Source of the DNA: Burkholderia cepacia
GTDB taxonomy: Bacteria; Pseudomonadota; Gammaproteobacteria; Burkholderiales; Burkholderiaceae
Direction of reading: 5' to 3'
Length of the DNA: 64,000 nt
Assembly (NCBI RefSeq): GCF_001718835.1
Contig: NZ_CP013442.1
Coordinates: 744,001 to 808,000 of the forward strand
Positions 9,605 to 18,769 of this stretch are shown in pieces. The notes under the pieces are model-generated. The model did not search any database, was not told where the DNA came from, and worked only from the letters and a program-made list of their open reading frames with translations. The position numbers and the translations under genes are program-made. Numbering within the stretch: position 1 is the first letter of the stretch; every line of letters starts with the position of its first letter.

Positions 9605-12600
9605 ATGGCCAAGTTCTTTATCGATCGCCCGATCTTCGCGTGGGTGATCGCGATCGTGCTGATGCTGGCCGGCATCGCATCGATCTTCAAGATGCCGATC
9701 GCGCAGTATCCGACGATCGCCCCGCCGACGATCCAGATCCAGGCGAACTATCCGGGTGCTTCCGCGAAGACGGTGGAAGACACGGTGACGCAGGTGATCG
9801 AGCAGCAGATGAGCGGTCTCGACAACTTCCTGTATATGTCGTCGACGAGCGACGACTCGGGCAACGCGACGATCACGCTGACCTTCGCGCCGGGCACGAA
9901 TCCGGACGTCGCACAGGTGCAGGTGCAGAACAAGCTGTCGCTCGCAACGCCGAACCTGCCGCAGGTCGTGCAGCAACTCGGCATGCAGGTCACGAAGTCG
10001 AGCAGCAACTGGCTGATGTGGTTCGCGTTCAACTCCGAGGACGGCAGCATGTCGAAGGAGGACCTGACCAACTACGTGGCGTCGCACGTGCTCGATCCGC
10101 TCAGCCGCGTGAACGGCGTCGGCCAGACGCTGCTGCTCGGTTCGCAATATGCGATGCGCGTGTGGCTCGATGCGACGAAGCTGATGAACTACGGCCTCAC
10201 GCCGTCCGACGTCACGGCCGCGATCCTCGCGCAGAACGTGCAGATCGCAGGCGGCCAGATCGGCGGCACGCCGGCGAAGCCGGGCACCATGCTGCAGGCG
10301 ACGATCACCGAATCGACGCTGCTGCGCACGCCCGAGCAGTTCGGCAACATCCTGCTGAAGGTCAACCAGGACGGTTCGCAGGTGCGCGTCAAGGATGTCG
10401 CCAAGGTGTCCCTGGGGACGGAAAACTACACGTTCGACACGAAGTACATGGGGCAGCCGACCGCCGGCCTCGGCATCCAGCTCGCGACCGGCGCGAACGC
10501 GCTCGCGACCGTGAACGCGATCCAGGCGAAGGTGGCGGAGCTGTCGCGATACTTCCCGCATGGGCTCGTCGTCCACTATCCGTACGACACGACGCCGTTC
10601 GTGCGCCTGTCGATCGAGGAAGTGGTCAAGACGCTGCTCGAAGGCATCGTGCTCGTGTTCCTCGTGATGTACCTGTTCCTGCAGAACCTGCGGGCAACGA
10701 TCATCCCGACGATCGCGGTGCCGGTCGTGCTGCTCGGCACGTTCGCGATCATGGGCCTGGCCGGCTTCTCGATCAACACGCTGTCGATGTTCGGCCTCGT
10801 GCTCGCGATCGGCCTGCTGGTCGACGATGCGATCGTGGTGGTGGAGAACGTCGAGCGCGTGATGGCGGAGGAGGGGTTGTCACCGAAGGAGGCGACCCGC
10901 AAGGCGATGGGCCAGATCACCGGCGCACTCGTCGGCGTGGCGCTGGTGCTGTCGGCGGTGTTCGTGCCGGTGGCGTTCTCGGGCGGCTCGGTCGGCGCAA
11001 TCTATCGCCAGTTCTCGCTGACGATCGTGTCGGCGATGGTGCTGTCGGTGCTCGTCGCGTTGATCCTGACGCCGGCACTGTGCGCGACGATCCTCAAGCC
11101 GATCCCGAAGGGCCACCACGAAGAGAAGAAGGGTTTCTTCGGCTGGTTCAACCGTACCTTCGACAAGAGCCGCGACCAGTACCACGTCGGCGTGCACCAC
11201 GTGATCCGGCGTTCGGGGCGCTGGCTCGTGATCTACCTGGCCGTGTTCATCGCGGTCGGCGTGATGTTCGTGCGCCTGCCGAAGTCGTTCCTGCCGGATG
11301 AAGACCAGGGCTACATGTTCATGATCGTGCAGACGCCGTCGGGCTCCACGCAGGAAACGACCGGCAAGACGCTCGACAACATCAACGACTACCTGACGAC
11401 CCAGGAAAAGGACGTGGTCGACTCGGTGTTCACGGTCAACGGCTTCAGCTTCGCGGGCCGCGGCCAGAATGCGGGCCTCGTGTTCGTGAAGCTGAAGGAC
11501 TTCTCGGAGCGCCAGCGTTCGGACCAGAAGGTGCAGGCGTTGCTGCGAAGGACCGCCGCGCATTATGCGAAGTACAAGGATGCGATGGTGATTCCGTTCA
11601 ACCCGCCGTCGATCCGGGAACTCGGCAACGCGTCCGGCTTCGACTTCCAGCTGACCGACAACGGCGGTCTCGGCCACGATGCGCTGATGGCCGCGCGCGG
11701 CCAGTTGCTCGGGATGGCCGCGAAGGATCCCGCGCTGGCGCTCGTGCGCCCGAACGGCCTGAACGATACGCCGCAATACAAGGTGGACATCGATCGCGAG
11801 AAGGCGGATGCGCTCGGCGTGACGGCGGATGCGATCGACCAGACGTTCTCGATCGCTTGGGCATCGAAGTACGTGAACAACTTCCTGGATACCGACGGCC
11901 GGATCAAGAAGGTGTACGTGCAGTCGGACGCGCCGTTCCGGACGACGCCGGAAGACCTGAACGTCTGGTACGTGCGCAACGGGTCGGGCGGGATGGTGCC
12001 GTTCAGCGCGTTCTCGACCGGCCACTGGAGCTACGGGTCGCCGAAGCTGGAACGCTATAACGGCGTATCGTCGATCGAGATCCAGGGGCAGGCAGCGGAG
12101 GGCAAGTCGACCGGCCAGGCGATGGCCGCGATGGAAGCGCTCGCGAAGAAGCTGCCGGAAGGTATCGGCTATTCGTGGACGGGCCTGTCGTTCCAGGAAA
12201 TCCAGTCCGGCTCGCAGGCGCCGATCCTGTACGCGATCTCGATCCTCGTCGTGTTCCTGTGTCTGGCGGCACTGTATGAAAGCTGGTCGATCCCGTTCTC
12301 GGTGATCATGGTGGTGCCGCTGGGCGTGGTCGGCGCGCTGCTCGCGACGATGCTGCGCGGCCTCGAGAACGACGTGTTCTTCCAGGTCGGCCTGCTGACT
12401 ACCGTGGGCCTGTCCGCGAAGAACGCGATCCTGATCGTCGAGTTCGCGCGCGAACTGCAGCAGACGGAGAAGATGGGGCCGATCGAGGCCGCGCTGGAAG
12501 CGGCGCGCCTGCGGCTGCGCCCGATCCTGATGACGTCGCTCGCGTTCATGCTTGGCGTGCTGCCGCTCGCGATCAGCAACGGCGCGGGTTCGGCGAGCCA

Positions 12601-12805
12601 GCATGCGATCGGCACGGGCGTGATCGGCGGGATGATCACGGCGACGTTCCTCGCGATTTTCATGATCCCGATGTTCTTCGTGAAGGTACGCCAGATCTTC
12701 AGCGGCGAGCAGGAGGATGCCGATGTCGCGCTGCGTCTCGCGCAGGATCACATGCACAAGACGGAGAAGGGCGACCACGGCGACGACGAGAAGAAGGGAC
12801 AGTGA
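9605..12805 (+). CDS. bpeB: RND multidrug efflux permease (BpeB/AcrB-like)
   Basis: A 1,066-residue HAE-1 family proton-drug antiporter beginning MAKFFIDRPIFAWVIAIVLM. It has the usual 12 transmembrane segments and two large periplasmic loops. The proton-relay aspartates are in GLLVDDAIVVVENVERV (TM4), with the lysine in LLTTVGLSAKNAILIVEFA (TM10). It exports drugs and other small molecules through the outer-membrane partner encoded next. It starts 15 nt after the adaptor gene, behind an AAGGAG site. The nearest type I recognise is BpeB rather than AmrB or CeoB. Confidence 0.9.
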   Translation: MAKFFIDRPIFAWVIAIVLMLAGIASIFKMPIAQYPTIAPPTIQIQANYPGASAKTVEDTVTQVIEQQMSGLDNFLYMSSTSDDSGNATITLTFAPGTNPDVAQVQVQNKLSLATPNLPQVVQQLGMQVTKSSSNWLMWFAFNSEDGSMSKEDLTNYVASHVLDPLSRVNGVGQTLLLGSQYAMRVWLDATKLMNYGLTPSDVTAAILAQNVQIAGGQIGGTPAKPGTMLQATITESTLLRTPEQFGNILLKVNQDGSQVRVKDVAKVSLGTENYTFDTKYMGQPTAGLGIQLATGANALATVNAIQAKVAELSRYFPHGLVVHYPYDTTPFVRLSIEEVVKTLLEGIVLVFLVMYLFLQNLRATIIPTIAVPVVLLGTFAIMGLAGFSINTLSMFGLVLAIGLLVDDAIVVVENVERVMAEEGLSPKEATRKAMGQITGALVGVALVLSAVFVPVAFSGGSVGAIYRQFSLTIVSAMVLSVLVALILTPALCATILKPIPKGHHEEKKGFFGWFNRTFDKSRDQYHVGVHHVIRRSGRWLVIYLAVFIAVGVMFVRLPKSFLPDEDQGYMFMIVQTPSGSTQETTGKTLDNINDYLTTQEKDVVDSVFTVNGFSFAGRGQNAGLVFVKLKDFSERQRSDQKVQALLRRTAAHYAKYKDAMVIPFNPPSIRELGNASGFDFQLTDNGGLGHDALMAARGQLLGMAAKDPALALVRPNGLNDTPQYKVDIDREKADALGVTADAIDQTFSIAWASKYVNNFLDTDGRIKKVYVQSDAPFRTTPEDLNVWYVRNGSGGMVPFSAFSTGHWSYGSPKLERYNGVSSIEIQGQAAEGKSTGQAMAAMEALAKKLPEGIGYSWTGLSFQEIQSGSQAPILYAISILVVFLCLAALYESWSIPFSVIMVVPLGVVGALLATMLRGLENDVFFQVGLLTTVGLSAKNAILIVEFARELQQTEKMGPIEAALEAARLRLRPILMTSLAFMLGVLPLAISNGAGSASQHAIGTGVIGGMITATFLAIFMIPMFFVKVRQIFSGEQEDADVALRLAQDHMHKTEKGDHGDDEKKGQ

Positions 12806-14340
12806 TGATGCAAAAACACGCTTTGACTGCAAGTGCAGTCGCACTCGCCGCCGCGCTCTTCGCCACGGGCTGCACGATGGCGCCGCATTACACGCGGCCG
12901 GATGCACCCGTTTCGCAGGCGTACCCGGCCGGCGGCGTCTACGCGACGCAGCCGGGTGCGGCCGGCGCGCGCAGCGCGAACGGCCAGGCGGCGACCGCCA
13001 TCGGCTGGCGCGAATTCTTCGTCGATCCGCGCCTGCAGCGGCTGATCGAGATCGCGCTGAAAAACAACCGCGACCTGCGCGTGTCGGTGCTGAACATCGA
13101 GGCGGCGCGCGCGCAGTACCAGATCACGCGCGCGGAGCTGTTCCCGACGCTCGACGCGGTCGGCACCGGCGATCGCCAGCGGCTGCCGAACGCGCTCACG
13201 GCGGTTCCGGGGCGCAACATCACGACGACCTACAACGTCGGGCTGTCCGCGTCGTGGGAGCTCGATCTGTTCGGCCGCGTGCAGAGCCTGAAGGACCAGG
13301 CGCTCGCGAAATACCTCGCGACCGCGCAGGCCCGCAAGGCGTCGGAGATCGCGCTGGTCGCGCAGGTTGCCGACCAGTACCTGACGCTGTTGTCGACCGA
13401 CGACCTGCTGAAGGTCACGGAGAACACGCTGAAGTCCGCTCAGGCGCAATACGACCTGACGAAGCTGCAGTTCGACAACGGCACCGGCTCGGAGCTCGAC
13501 CTGCGCCAGGCGCAGACGATCGTCGAGACCGCGCTCGCGAATCAGCAGGCGCAGGCGCGCGCCCGCGCGCAGGCGGTGAACGCGCTGGTGCTGCTGATCG
13601 GCCAGCCGCTGCCGGACGACCTGCCGCCGGGCCTGCCGCTCGATGCGCAAAACTTCCTGACCGACATCCCGGCCGGGTTGCCGTCGGATCTGCTGACGCG
13701 TCGTCCGGACGTGATGCAGGCCGAGCAGGCGCTGCTGGCCGCGAATGCGAACATCGGCGCGGCACGCGCGGCGTTCTTCCCGCGCATCTCGCTGACGGGC
13801 GCGTTCGGCACCGGCAGCCCGACGCTGGGCGGCCTGTTCAAGGCCGGCACGGCGGCGTGGTCGTTCGCGCCGCAGATCACGATGCCGATCTTCGAGGGCG
13901 GCGCGAACCTCGCCAATCTCGATCTCGCGAACGTGCAAAAGCGCATAGAGATCGCGAACTACGAGAAGGCGATCCAGTCGGCGTTCCGCGAGGTGTCGGA
14001 CGGCCTCGCCGCACGCGGCACGTACGACCAGCAGATCGCCGCGCTGCAGCGCAACGAGCACGCGCAGCAGCGTCGCTTCGACCTGTCGGACCTGCGCTAC
14101 AAGAACGGCGTCGACAGCTACCTGTCGGTGCTGACCGCGCAGACCGACCTGTATGCGGCGCAGCAGTCGCTGATCAACGCGCGGCTGGCACGGTGGACGA
14201 ACCTCGTCGACCTGTACCGCTCGCTGGGCGGCGGCTGGATCCAGCGGGCCGGCGAGACGCCGCGTCCGGCCGACCAGCCGGTCGATTACGGCAAGGTGGG
14301 CGCACCGGTTGCATCGGCCGCGTCAGCGCGGGCGAACTGA
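12805..14340 (+). CDS. oprB: RND efflux outer-membrane channel lipoprotein (OprB/OprM-like)
   Basis: A 511-residue NodT-type outer-membrane efflux lipoprotein of the TolC superfamily. The signal ends at the lipobox FATGC (Cys23). Two OEP repeats follow, with the typical PTLDAVGTGDRQR and ASWELDLFGRVQSLKDQAL in the first half and RRPDVMQAEQALLAANANIG in the second. The chosen ATG overlaps the permease stop by one base (TGATG), so translation is coupled; the GTG at 12802 and ATG at 12808 are alternatives. It completes the tripartite pump. The symbol is given by analogy to BpeAB-OprB; it is not the carbohydrate porin OprB of Pseudomonas. Confidence 0.88.
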   Translation: MMQKHALTASAVALAAALFATGCTMAPHYTRPDAPVSQAYPAGGVYATQPGAAGARSANGQAATAIGWREFFVDPRLQRLIEIALKNNRDLRVSVLNIEAARAQYQITRAELFPTLDAVGTGDRQRLPNALTAVPGRNITTTYNVGLSASWELDLFGRVQSLKDQALAKYLATAQARKASEIALVAQVADQYLTLLSTDDLLKVTENTLKSAQAQYDLTKLQFDNGTGSELDLRQAQTIVETALANQQAQARARAQAVNALVLLIGQPLPDDLPPGLPLDAQNFLTDIPAGLPSDLLTRRPDVMQAEQALLAANANIGAARAAFFPRISLTGAFGTGSPTLGGLFKAGTAAWSFAPQITMPIFEGGANLANLDLANVQKRIEIANYEKAIQSAFREVSDGLAARGTYDQQIAALQRNEHAQQRRFDLSDLRYKNGVDSYLSVLTAQTDLYAAQQSLINARLARWTNLVDLYRSLGGGWIQRAGETPRPADQPVDYGKVGAPVASAASARAN

Positions 14341-14562
14341 CCGCTGCGAGCAGAAAGATGGTTCGCAAGACCAAGGATCGAGGCGGTCTCCATGCGCCGC
14401 GGCACGCGTGCGCGCGCCGTGAATCGGGCGGCACGACTCCGATAGCCCGACGTCCGCCGGCGAGCCGGCACGCCGGCGCAATTTGCGCTACCTTTTCGTT
14501 CACATGCATCGCGATATCGGCATTCGCCGATGCGATGACGACACGGAGAGATTGAGGCGACT

Positions 14563-15507
14563 ATGAGAATCCTGATACTTGGAGCAGGGGCGACGGGCGG
14601 CTATTTCGGCGGTCGCCTCGCGGCGGCCGGGCGCGACGTGACGTTTCTGGTGCGCGATTCCCGCGCGCGGACGCTCGACCGCGACGGCCTGGTCATCCGC
14701 AGCCCGCGTGGCGATCTGACGCTTTCCGACGTGAATACCGTCAGCGCGAGCGACCCGGCCCAGCCGTTCGACCTGATTTTCCTGAGTTGCAAGGCGTACA
14801 GCCTCGACGATGCGATCGCCGCCATCGCGCCGTTCGTCGGTCCGGCCACGATGATTCTTCCGGTGCTCAACGGGATGCGTCACCTCGACGTGCTGCAGGC
14901 GAAGTTCGGGCCGTCGCGCGTGCTCGGCGGGCTGTGCGTGATCGCGGCGACGCTCGATCGCGAGCAGCGCATCGTGCACCTCAACGACACGCACAGCGTG
15001 TCGTTCGGCGAGCTGGGCGGTGGCGTGTCCGCCCGCACGCAGGCGGTGGCCGAGGTGCTCGGCGGCGCGGGTTTCGACGTCACGCTGAGCGACGCGATCA
15101 TCGCGCGCATGTGGGAGAAGTGGGTGTTTCTGGCCACGCTCGCGGCGGGCACGTCGCTGTTTCGCGGCTCGGTGGGCGACATTCTGGCCGCGCCGGACGG
15201 CAGGCGCCTGCTCGAAACCCTGCTGGACGAATGCGTGGCGATTGCCCGGCACAACGGCTACGCGCCGAGCGGCGAATTCGACGCCCGCGCGCAGAAGACG
15301 CTGTTCACGCCGTCCAGCCTGACCGCGTCGATGCTGCGCGACGTCGAAAACCATGCGCGCGTCGAGGCCGATCACGTGATCGGCGATCTGCTCGCGCGCG
15401 GTGGCGACGCGCCGGCGGCGAACGCCGGAATCTCGCTGCTGCGTGTCGCGTACAACCATCTGAAGACTTACGAAGCGCGCTTGGCGCGCGAGGCGGGCAC
15501 GGCGTAG
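14563..15507 (+). CDS. 2-dehydropantoate 2-reductase family protein
   Basis: A 314-residue ketopantoate reductase homologue. The N-terminal NADP-binding motif is GAGATGGYFGGRL (about residues 7-19), and the family landmarks LSCKAYSLDDAI (Lys in the catalytic position) and VLNGMRHLD are present. The C-terminal helical domain has EKWVFLATLAAGTSLFRGSVGDI and a late MLRDVENHARVEADHVIGD segment. The true PanE makes pantoate for CoA synthesis, but many Burkholderia encode several paralogues acting on other 2-keto acids, so the symbol is withheld. It stands alone, with a remnant of an IclR gene directly downstream. Confidence 0.85.
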   Translation: MRILILGAGATGGYFGGRLAAAGRDVTFLVRDSRARTLDRDGLVIRSPRGDLTLSDVNTVSASDPAQPFDLIFLSCKAYSLDDAIAAIAPFVGPATMILPVLNGMRHLDVLQAKFGPSRVLGGLCVIAATLDREQRIVHLNDTHSVSFGELGGGVSARTQAVAEVLGGAGFDVTLSDAIIARMWEKWVFLATLAAGTSLFRGSVGDILAAPDGRRLLETLLDECVAIARHNGYAPSGEFDARAQKTLFTPSSLTASMLRDVENHARVEADHVIGDLLARGGDAPAANAGISLLRVAYNHLKTYEARLAREAGTA

Positions 15508-15509
15508 GG

Positions 15510-15923
15510 CTGCCGCCATCAGCGCACTGTCTCCCGATCCTCGCGTTCCTGCCGGAAGCCGAACGCGAGGAAGTGATCCGCTTCAACGTGCCGCGCATTC
15601 GCGGCTACGGCGTGCTCGACGAGGTGTACCTGCGTACCGAGATCGAACGCGTGCGGCAGCTCGGCTACGCGGGCCGCAACAGCGGCGTGCTCGACGGGAT
15701 GGCTGGTGTCGCGGTGCCGATCCTCGATCGCACCGGCTATCCGGTCGGCGCGTTGAGCGTCGGCACGCTCGCATCGCGCCTCGGTGACGACCGGATGCCG
15801 ATGGTCGTCGAACTGCTGCGGCGCCAGGCCGATGCGATCGGGCCACGTACCAATCCGTTCGACGCCGCGTTGCGGCGGCCAATGCACGGGTTGGCGGGGG
15901 CGGTGGGGCAGGCGGTCGTGTGA
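15510..15923 (+). pseudogene. Orphan C-terminal fragment of an IclR family regulator
   Basis: Directly after the ketopantoate reductase stop, another frame encodes PILAFLPEAEREEVIRF, then GVLDGMAGVAVPILDRTGYP and VGALSVGTLASRL. These match the second half of an IclR effector-binding domain. No helix-turn-helix or first half of the effector domain exists upstream, where the DNA codes for the reductase in another frame. About half of an IclR protein is therefore missing. It is best read as the remnant of a deletion that fused the reductase region to the tail of a regulator gene. The fragment lacks a clear start codon and ribosome site. Confidence 0.65.
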
Positions 15924-15957
15924 TGGGATTTCCGCTGATCGAGATGCCGATTCCCGA

Positions 15958-17061
15958 TCAGAACAGGTGGCGGATGCCGGCTCGCCCGACCGCCTGCTTC
16001 TGGTTGCCCGACGGATTGAAGCCGGCGATCTGCGCGACCGGCGCATCGCCCGCCGCCTTCTGGAACGCGCCCATCACGTAGACGCTCGTGCGCTTCGACA
16101 GCGCATATTCGGCGCTCAGGTTGAACTGGCTGTACTTCGGCACGGCGCCCGTCGCGTGATCGCGCCCGGTCGTATACGTGTAGCCGGCCGCGAGCGTGAC
16201 CGCCGGCGTCGGCGTGACGATCGTCGACAGCTCGTAGTTCTGGAACGTCGCGTCGTGCCCGGCGCTGCCCTGCTGGAAGTTCGTGTTCGTGAAGTCGGCC
16301 AGCACCTTCAGCCACTGCACGACCTGGTACGACGCGCCGACGCCGAACACCTTCTGCGCGCGCGCGGCACCCAGGTAGTTGCCGTAGATCGCATTCGTGA
16401 AGCCCGGATAGTTCTGGTAGCCCTGCGTCGATACGCCGGGATCGTTGATGCGCAGATAGCCGACGCCGAACCCGACCGGCCCCCACGCGTAGTTCGCGCC
16501 GACGCTGAAGGTCGCGTTGTCCGAGAACCGGCCCGGCTGGCCGCCGAACGCGTACAGGCCGCCGAACGTGAGGCCCGCGATCGTCGGGCTGCGGTACTTG
16601 ACCGCGTTCGAGATCGGAAACCCGTTGTCGGTGTTGTCCATGTCGTTCGGATGCGCGAAGTAGTAGCCGCCGACGTTGCCGTTCAGCGTGAACGGCTCGA
16701 CGAAGTCGACGACCGAATCCCATTGCCGGCCGAGCGTCAGCGTGCCGAGCCGCGCGTCGCTCAGGCCGACGTAAGCGTTGCGCGAGAACGCGAGGCCGCT
16801 GCCGAGCCGCCCCGAGTTCAGGTCGAAGCCGCTTTCGAGGCGGAACAGCGTGCTGAGCCCGCCGCCGAGATCCTCGGTCCCGCGAATGCCCCAGCGGCTG
16901 CCGGCGGTCACGCCCGACGCCATCTGCACGAGATGCTTGCCCTGCACGTTGCTGACGTAGTCGACGCCGTCCTCGACGACGCCGTACAGCGTGACGCTGC
17001 CTTGCGCATGGGCGGCCGCGGACAGCCCGCACAGCGACGCGATGGAGATGAGTTTTTTCAT
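15958..17061 (-). CDS. Gram-negative porin (OmpC-like), last gene of the ergothioneine operon
   Basis: A 367-residue outer-membrane porin with signal peptide MKKLISIASLCGLSAAAHAQ and the standard start of the mature protein, GSVTLYGVVEDGVDYV. It ends AVGRAGIRHLF with the terminal phenylalanine needed for outer-membrane assembly. The sequence is a 16-strand trimeric Burkholderia porin. It lies 57 nt after the ergothionase-like gene on the same strand with no terminator between, so it is probably the distal gene of that operon and could admit ergothioneine or a related small zwitterion. Substrate selectivity cannot be read from the sequence. Confidence 0.88.
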   Translation of the reverse strand: MKKLISIASLCGLSAAAHAQGSVTLYGVVEDGVDYVSNVQGKHLVQMASGVTAGSRWGIRGTEDLGGGLSTLFRLESGFDLNSGRLGSGLAFSRNAYVGLSDARLGTLTLGRQWDSVVDFVEPFTLNGNVGGYYFAHPNDMDNTDNGFPISNAVKYRSPTIAGLTFGGLYAFGGQPGRFSDNATFSVGANYAWGPVGFGVGYLRINDPGVSTQGYQNYPGFTNAIYGNYLGAARAQKVFGVGASYQVVQWLKVLADFTNTNFQQGSAGHDATFQNYELSTIVTPTPAVTLAAGYTYTTGRDHATGAVPKYSQFNLSAEYALSKRTSVYVMGAFQKAAGDAPVAQIAGFNPSGNQKQAVGRAGIRHLF

Positions 17062-17118
17062 GGTGGGGTTCGTGTTCCGACAGGTATGGGGTGAAGGGCA
17101 ATGAGAGGCGAAGGTTGC

Positions 17119-18753
17119 TTAATCGCGATAGGCACGCAGCAGCGCATCGGCGGCGCGGAAGTCCGCAGTGAGCGGGCGATCGCGCTGCAGGAACGCGACG
17201 CGGGCGCGCAGCGTGCGATAGAGCGGCACGGTGGCAGGCGCGAGCTCGAAATCCGGCTGCTTGCGCTGGCGCAGGTCGATCGCCTGCGCGGCCTGCACCA
17301 GTTCGAGGCCGAGCAGCGCATAGCTCGCGTCGATCTGCCGCTGCACGCGTTGCACGACTTCAGGCGCGTTCGTCGCGATATCCTCGATGCCGCCGGCGAC
17401 GGGCAGGTAGTCGAGCGACACCGGCGTCGCGAGCGACTTGACCGTCATCGCGAGCGCGGTCGGTGGCTTCTCCATCGCGCCGAACGCGTGAACGGTTTCG
17501 TCGGTGCCGAGGAAGCGACTCAGGCCGGTGAGGTGCGGATCGTTCAGCTTGACGATGCGCTGGGCGCACGCGAGCGCGTTGTGGCCGAGCGCGAGCCCCA
17601 GCTGCTCGAAGGCGAGCACCCACGGCAGCGGCTCGAAGTTGGCGCTCGGCAGCACGGCGCCGCCGCCGTCGACGTAGCCGGCCGCATCCTGCGCGCGCCC
17701 GGATTTCGGCGTGACGCCGACCGCCACGCCGGGATTGTCGTCGCTCGAATTGAGCTGGATTCGCAGCAGCTCGCGGGCTGCGTCGCTGGTCCGGTCCTCC
17801 TCGCCGAGCAGATAGACGCCGGAGCGGAAGCTGAGCGGGTCCTGCAGCGGCCGGTCCGCATCGCGGTTCCACAGGCTGCTGCCCGCGAGCAGCGTGCGCA
17901 GCGCCGCGCCCGTGCGCATGGTGGACGGGAACGGCCGCAGCGCGAGCGTGTCCTCGCGCAACGGCGAGACGTTGCCGTTGAGCCCCTGGACGCTCAGCGC
18001 GAACACGAGCTTCGACACGCGCGCGAGGTGCGCCATGTCGTTGAGCGCCAGCGCGGCCATGCCGGCCGAATAGGCGTTCGAGCTGAGAATCGCGAGCGCG
18101 TCCTTGCCGTACGGGCGGATCGTCGCGATGCCGGCCGCCTTCAGCGCGTCGGCGGCGGGGCGCTTGCGCCCCTGGTAGTACACGTCGCCCTCGCCGAGCA
18201 TCGCAAGTCCGACGTGGCTCAGGATCGTGATGTCCGCCTCGCCGATCGAGCCGTCCGCCGGCATCGCCGGCGTGATGCCCCGATTGAGGAACTGCGCGTA
18301 CGCGTTGACGATCGCGGGCTGCACGCCGGCACCGCCGTCGAGCATCGCATTGAGGCGGGCCGCCATCGCGGCGCGCGCGACGCGCACGCTCATGTCGGGC
18401 CCGACGCTGCCCGAGTGTGCGCGGATCAATCCGACGTTGAATTGCGTCGACGCGTCAATGACCTCGCTCGTCAGCTTGCCGTGCGCATCGACCATCTTGC
18501 GATCCTTGTTCAGGCCGACGCCGACCGTCAGGCCATAGATCTGCTGGCCGGCCGCTGCGGCCTTCAGCAGCACGTCGTGCGCGGCGGCGACCCGCTCGCG
18601 TGCGGCGGGCGCGATCGCGACGGCTTCGCCGTCGGCGATGCGTGCGATCGATTCGGGGGTGGCGGAGCGGCCGTCGAGCGTGACGTCGGCGAAGGCCGGA
18701 AGGGCGGCGAGCAGCGCGAGCGCGGCCGCGCTTCGCGTGATGAAGCGGTGCAT
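17119..18753 (-). CDS. MIO-less ammonia-lyase homologue, probable secreted ergothionase
   Basis: A 544-residue member of the histidine/phenylalanine ammonia-lyase family with an N-terminal Sec signal (MHRFITRSAAALALLAALPAFA). The catalytic tyrosine is kept in IYGLTVGVG (Tyr73). The Ala-Ser-Gly triad that cyclises to the MIO cofactor is replaced: canonical GSVGASGDLAPL reads GSIGEADITIL here (residues 168-178). Ergothionase, which splits ergothioneine into thiourocanate and trimethylamine, is known to belong to this family and not to need MIO. The neighbours (urocanase-like, DUF917, hydantoinase, carbamoylase) fit that pathway, so ergothionase is my inference. The predicted site of action is the periplasm. 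Spacing to the upstream transporter gene is 16 nt. Confidence 0.75.
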   Translation of the reverse strand: MHRFITRSAAALALLAALPAFADVTLDGRSATPESIARIADGEAVAIAPAARERVAAAHDVLLKAAAAGQQIYGLTVGVGLNKDRKMVDAHGKLTSEVIDASTQFNVGLIRAHSGSVGPDMSVRVARAAMAARLNAMLDGGAGVQPAIVNAYAQFLNRGITPAMPADGSIGEADITILSHVGLAMLGEGDVYYQGRKRPAADALKAAGIATIRPYGKDALAILSSNAYSAGMAALALNDMAHLARVSKLVFALSVQGLNGNVSPLREDTLALRPFPSTMRTGAALRTLLAGSSLWNRDADRPLQDPLSFRSGVYLLGEEDRTSDAARELLRIQLNSSDDNPGVAVGVTPKSGRAQDAAGYVDGGGAVLPSANFEPLPWVLAFEQLGLALGHNALACAQRIVKLNDPHLTGLSRFLGTDETVHAFGAMEKPPTALAMTVKSLATPVSLDYLPVAGGIEDIATNAPEVVQRVQRQIDASYALLGLELVQAAQAIDLRQRKQPDFELAPATVPLYRTLRARVAFLQRDRPLTADFRAADALLRAYRD

Positions 18754-18769
18754 GGGGTGGTCTCCGTAT

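Noticed and set aside
8368..11301. A 977-residue plus-strand frame across the RND adaptor and permease genes
   Set aside because: It runs through the two well-supported efflux genes in another frame, has arginine-rich low-complexity content and no domain; it is a GC-bias shadow.
10880..12907. A 675-residue minus-strand frame antisense to the RND permease
   Set aside because: Arginine- and histidine-rich antisense frame without motifs or ribosome site; typical of high-GC coding DNA.
15935..15961. CTGATCG/CGATCAG inverted repeat at the porin 3' end
   Set aside because: A 13-nt loop, no T tract and overlap with the porin stop region make it a poor terminator candidate.
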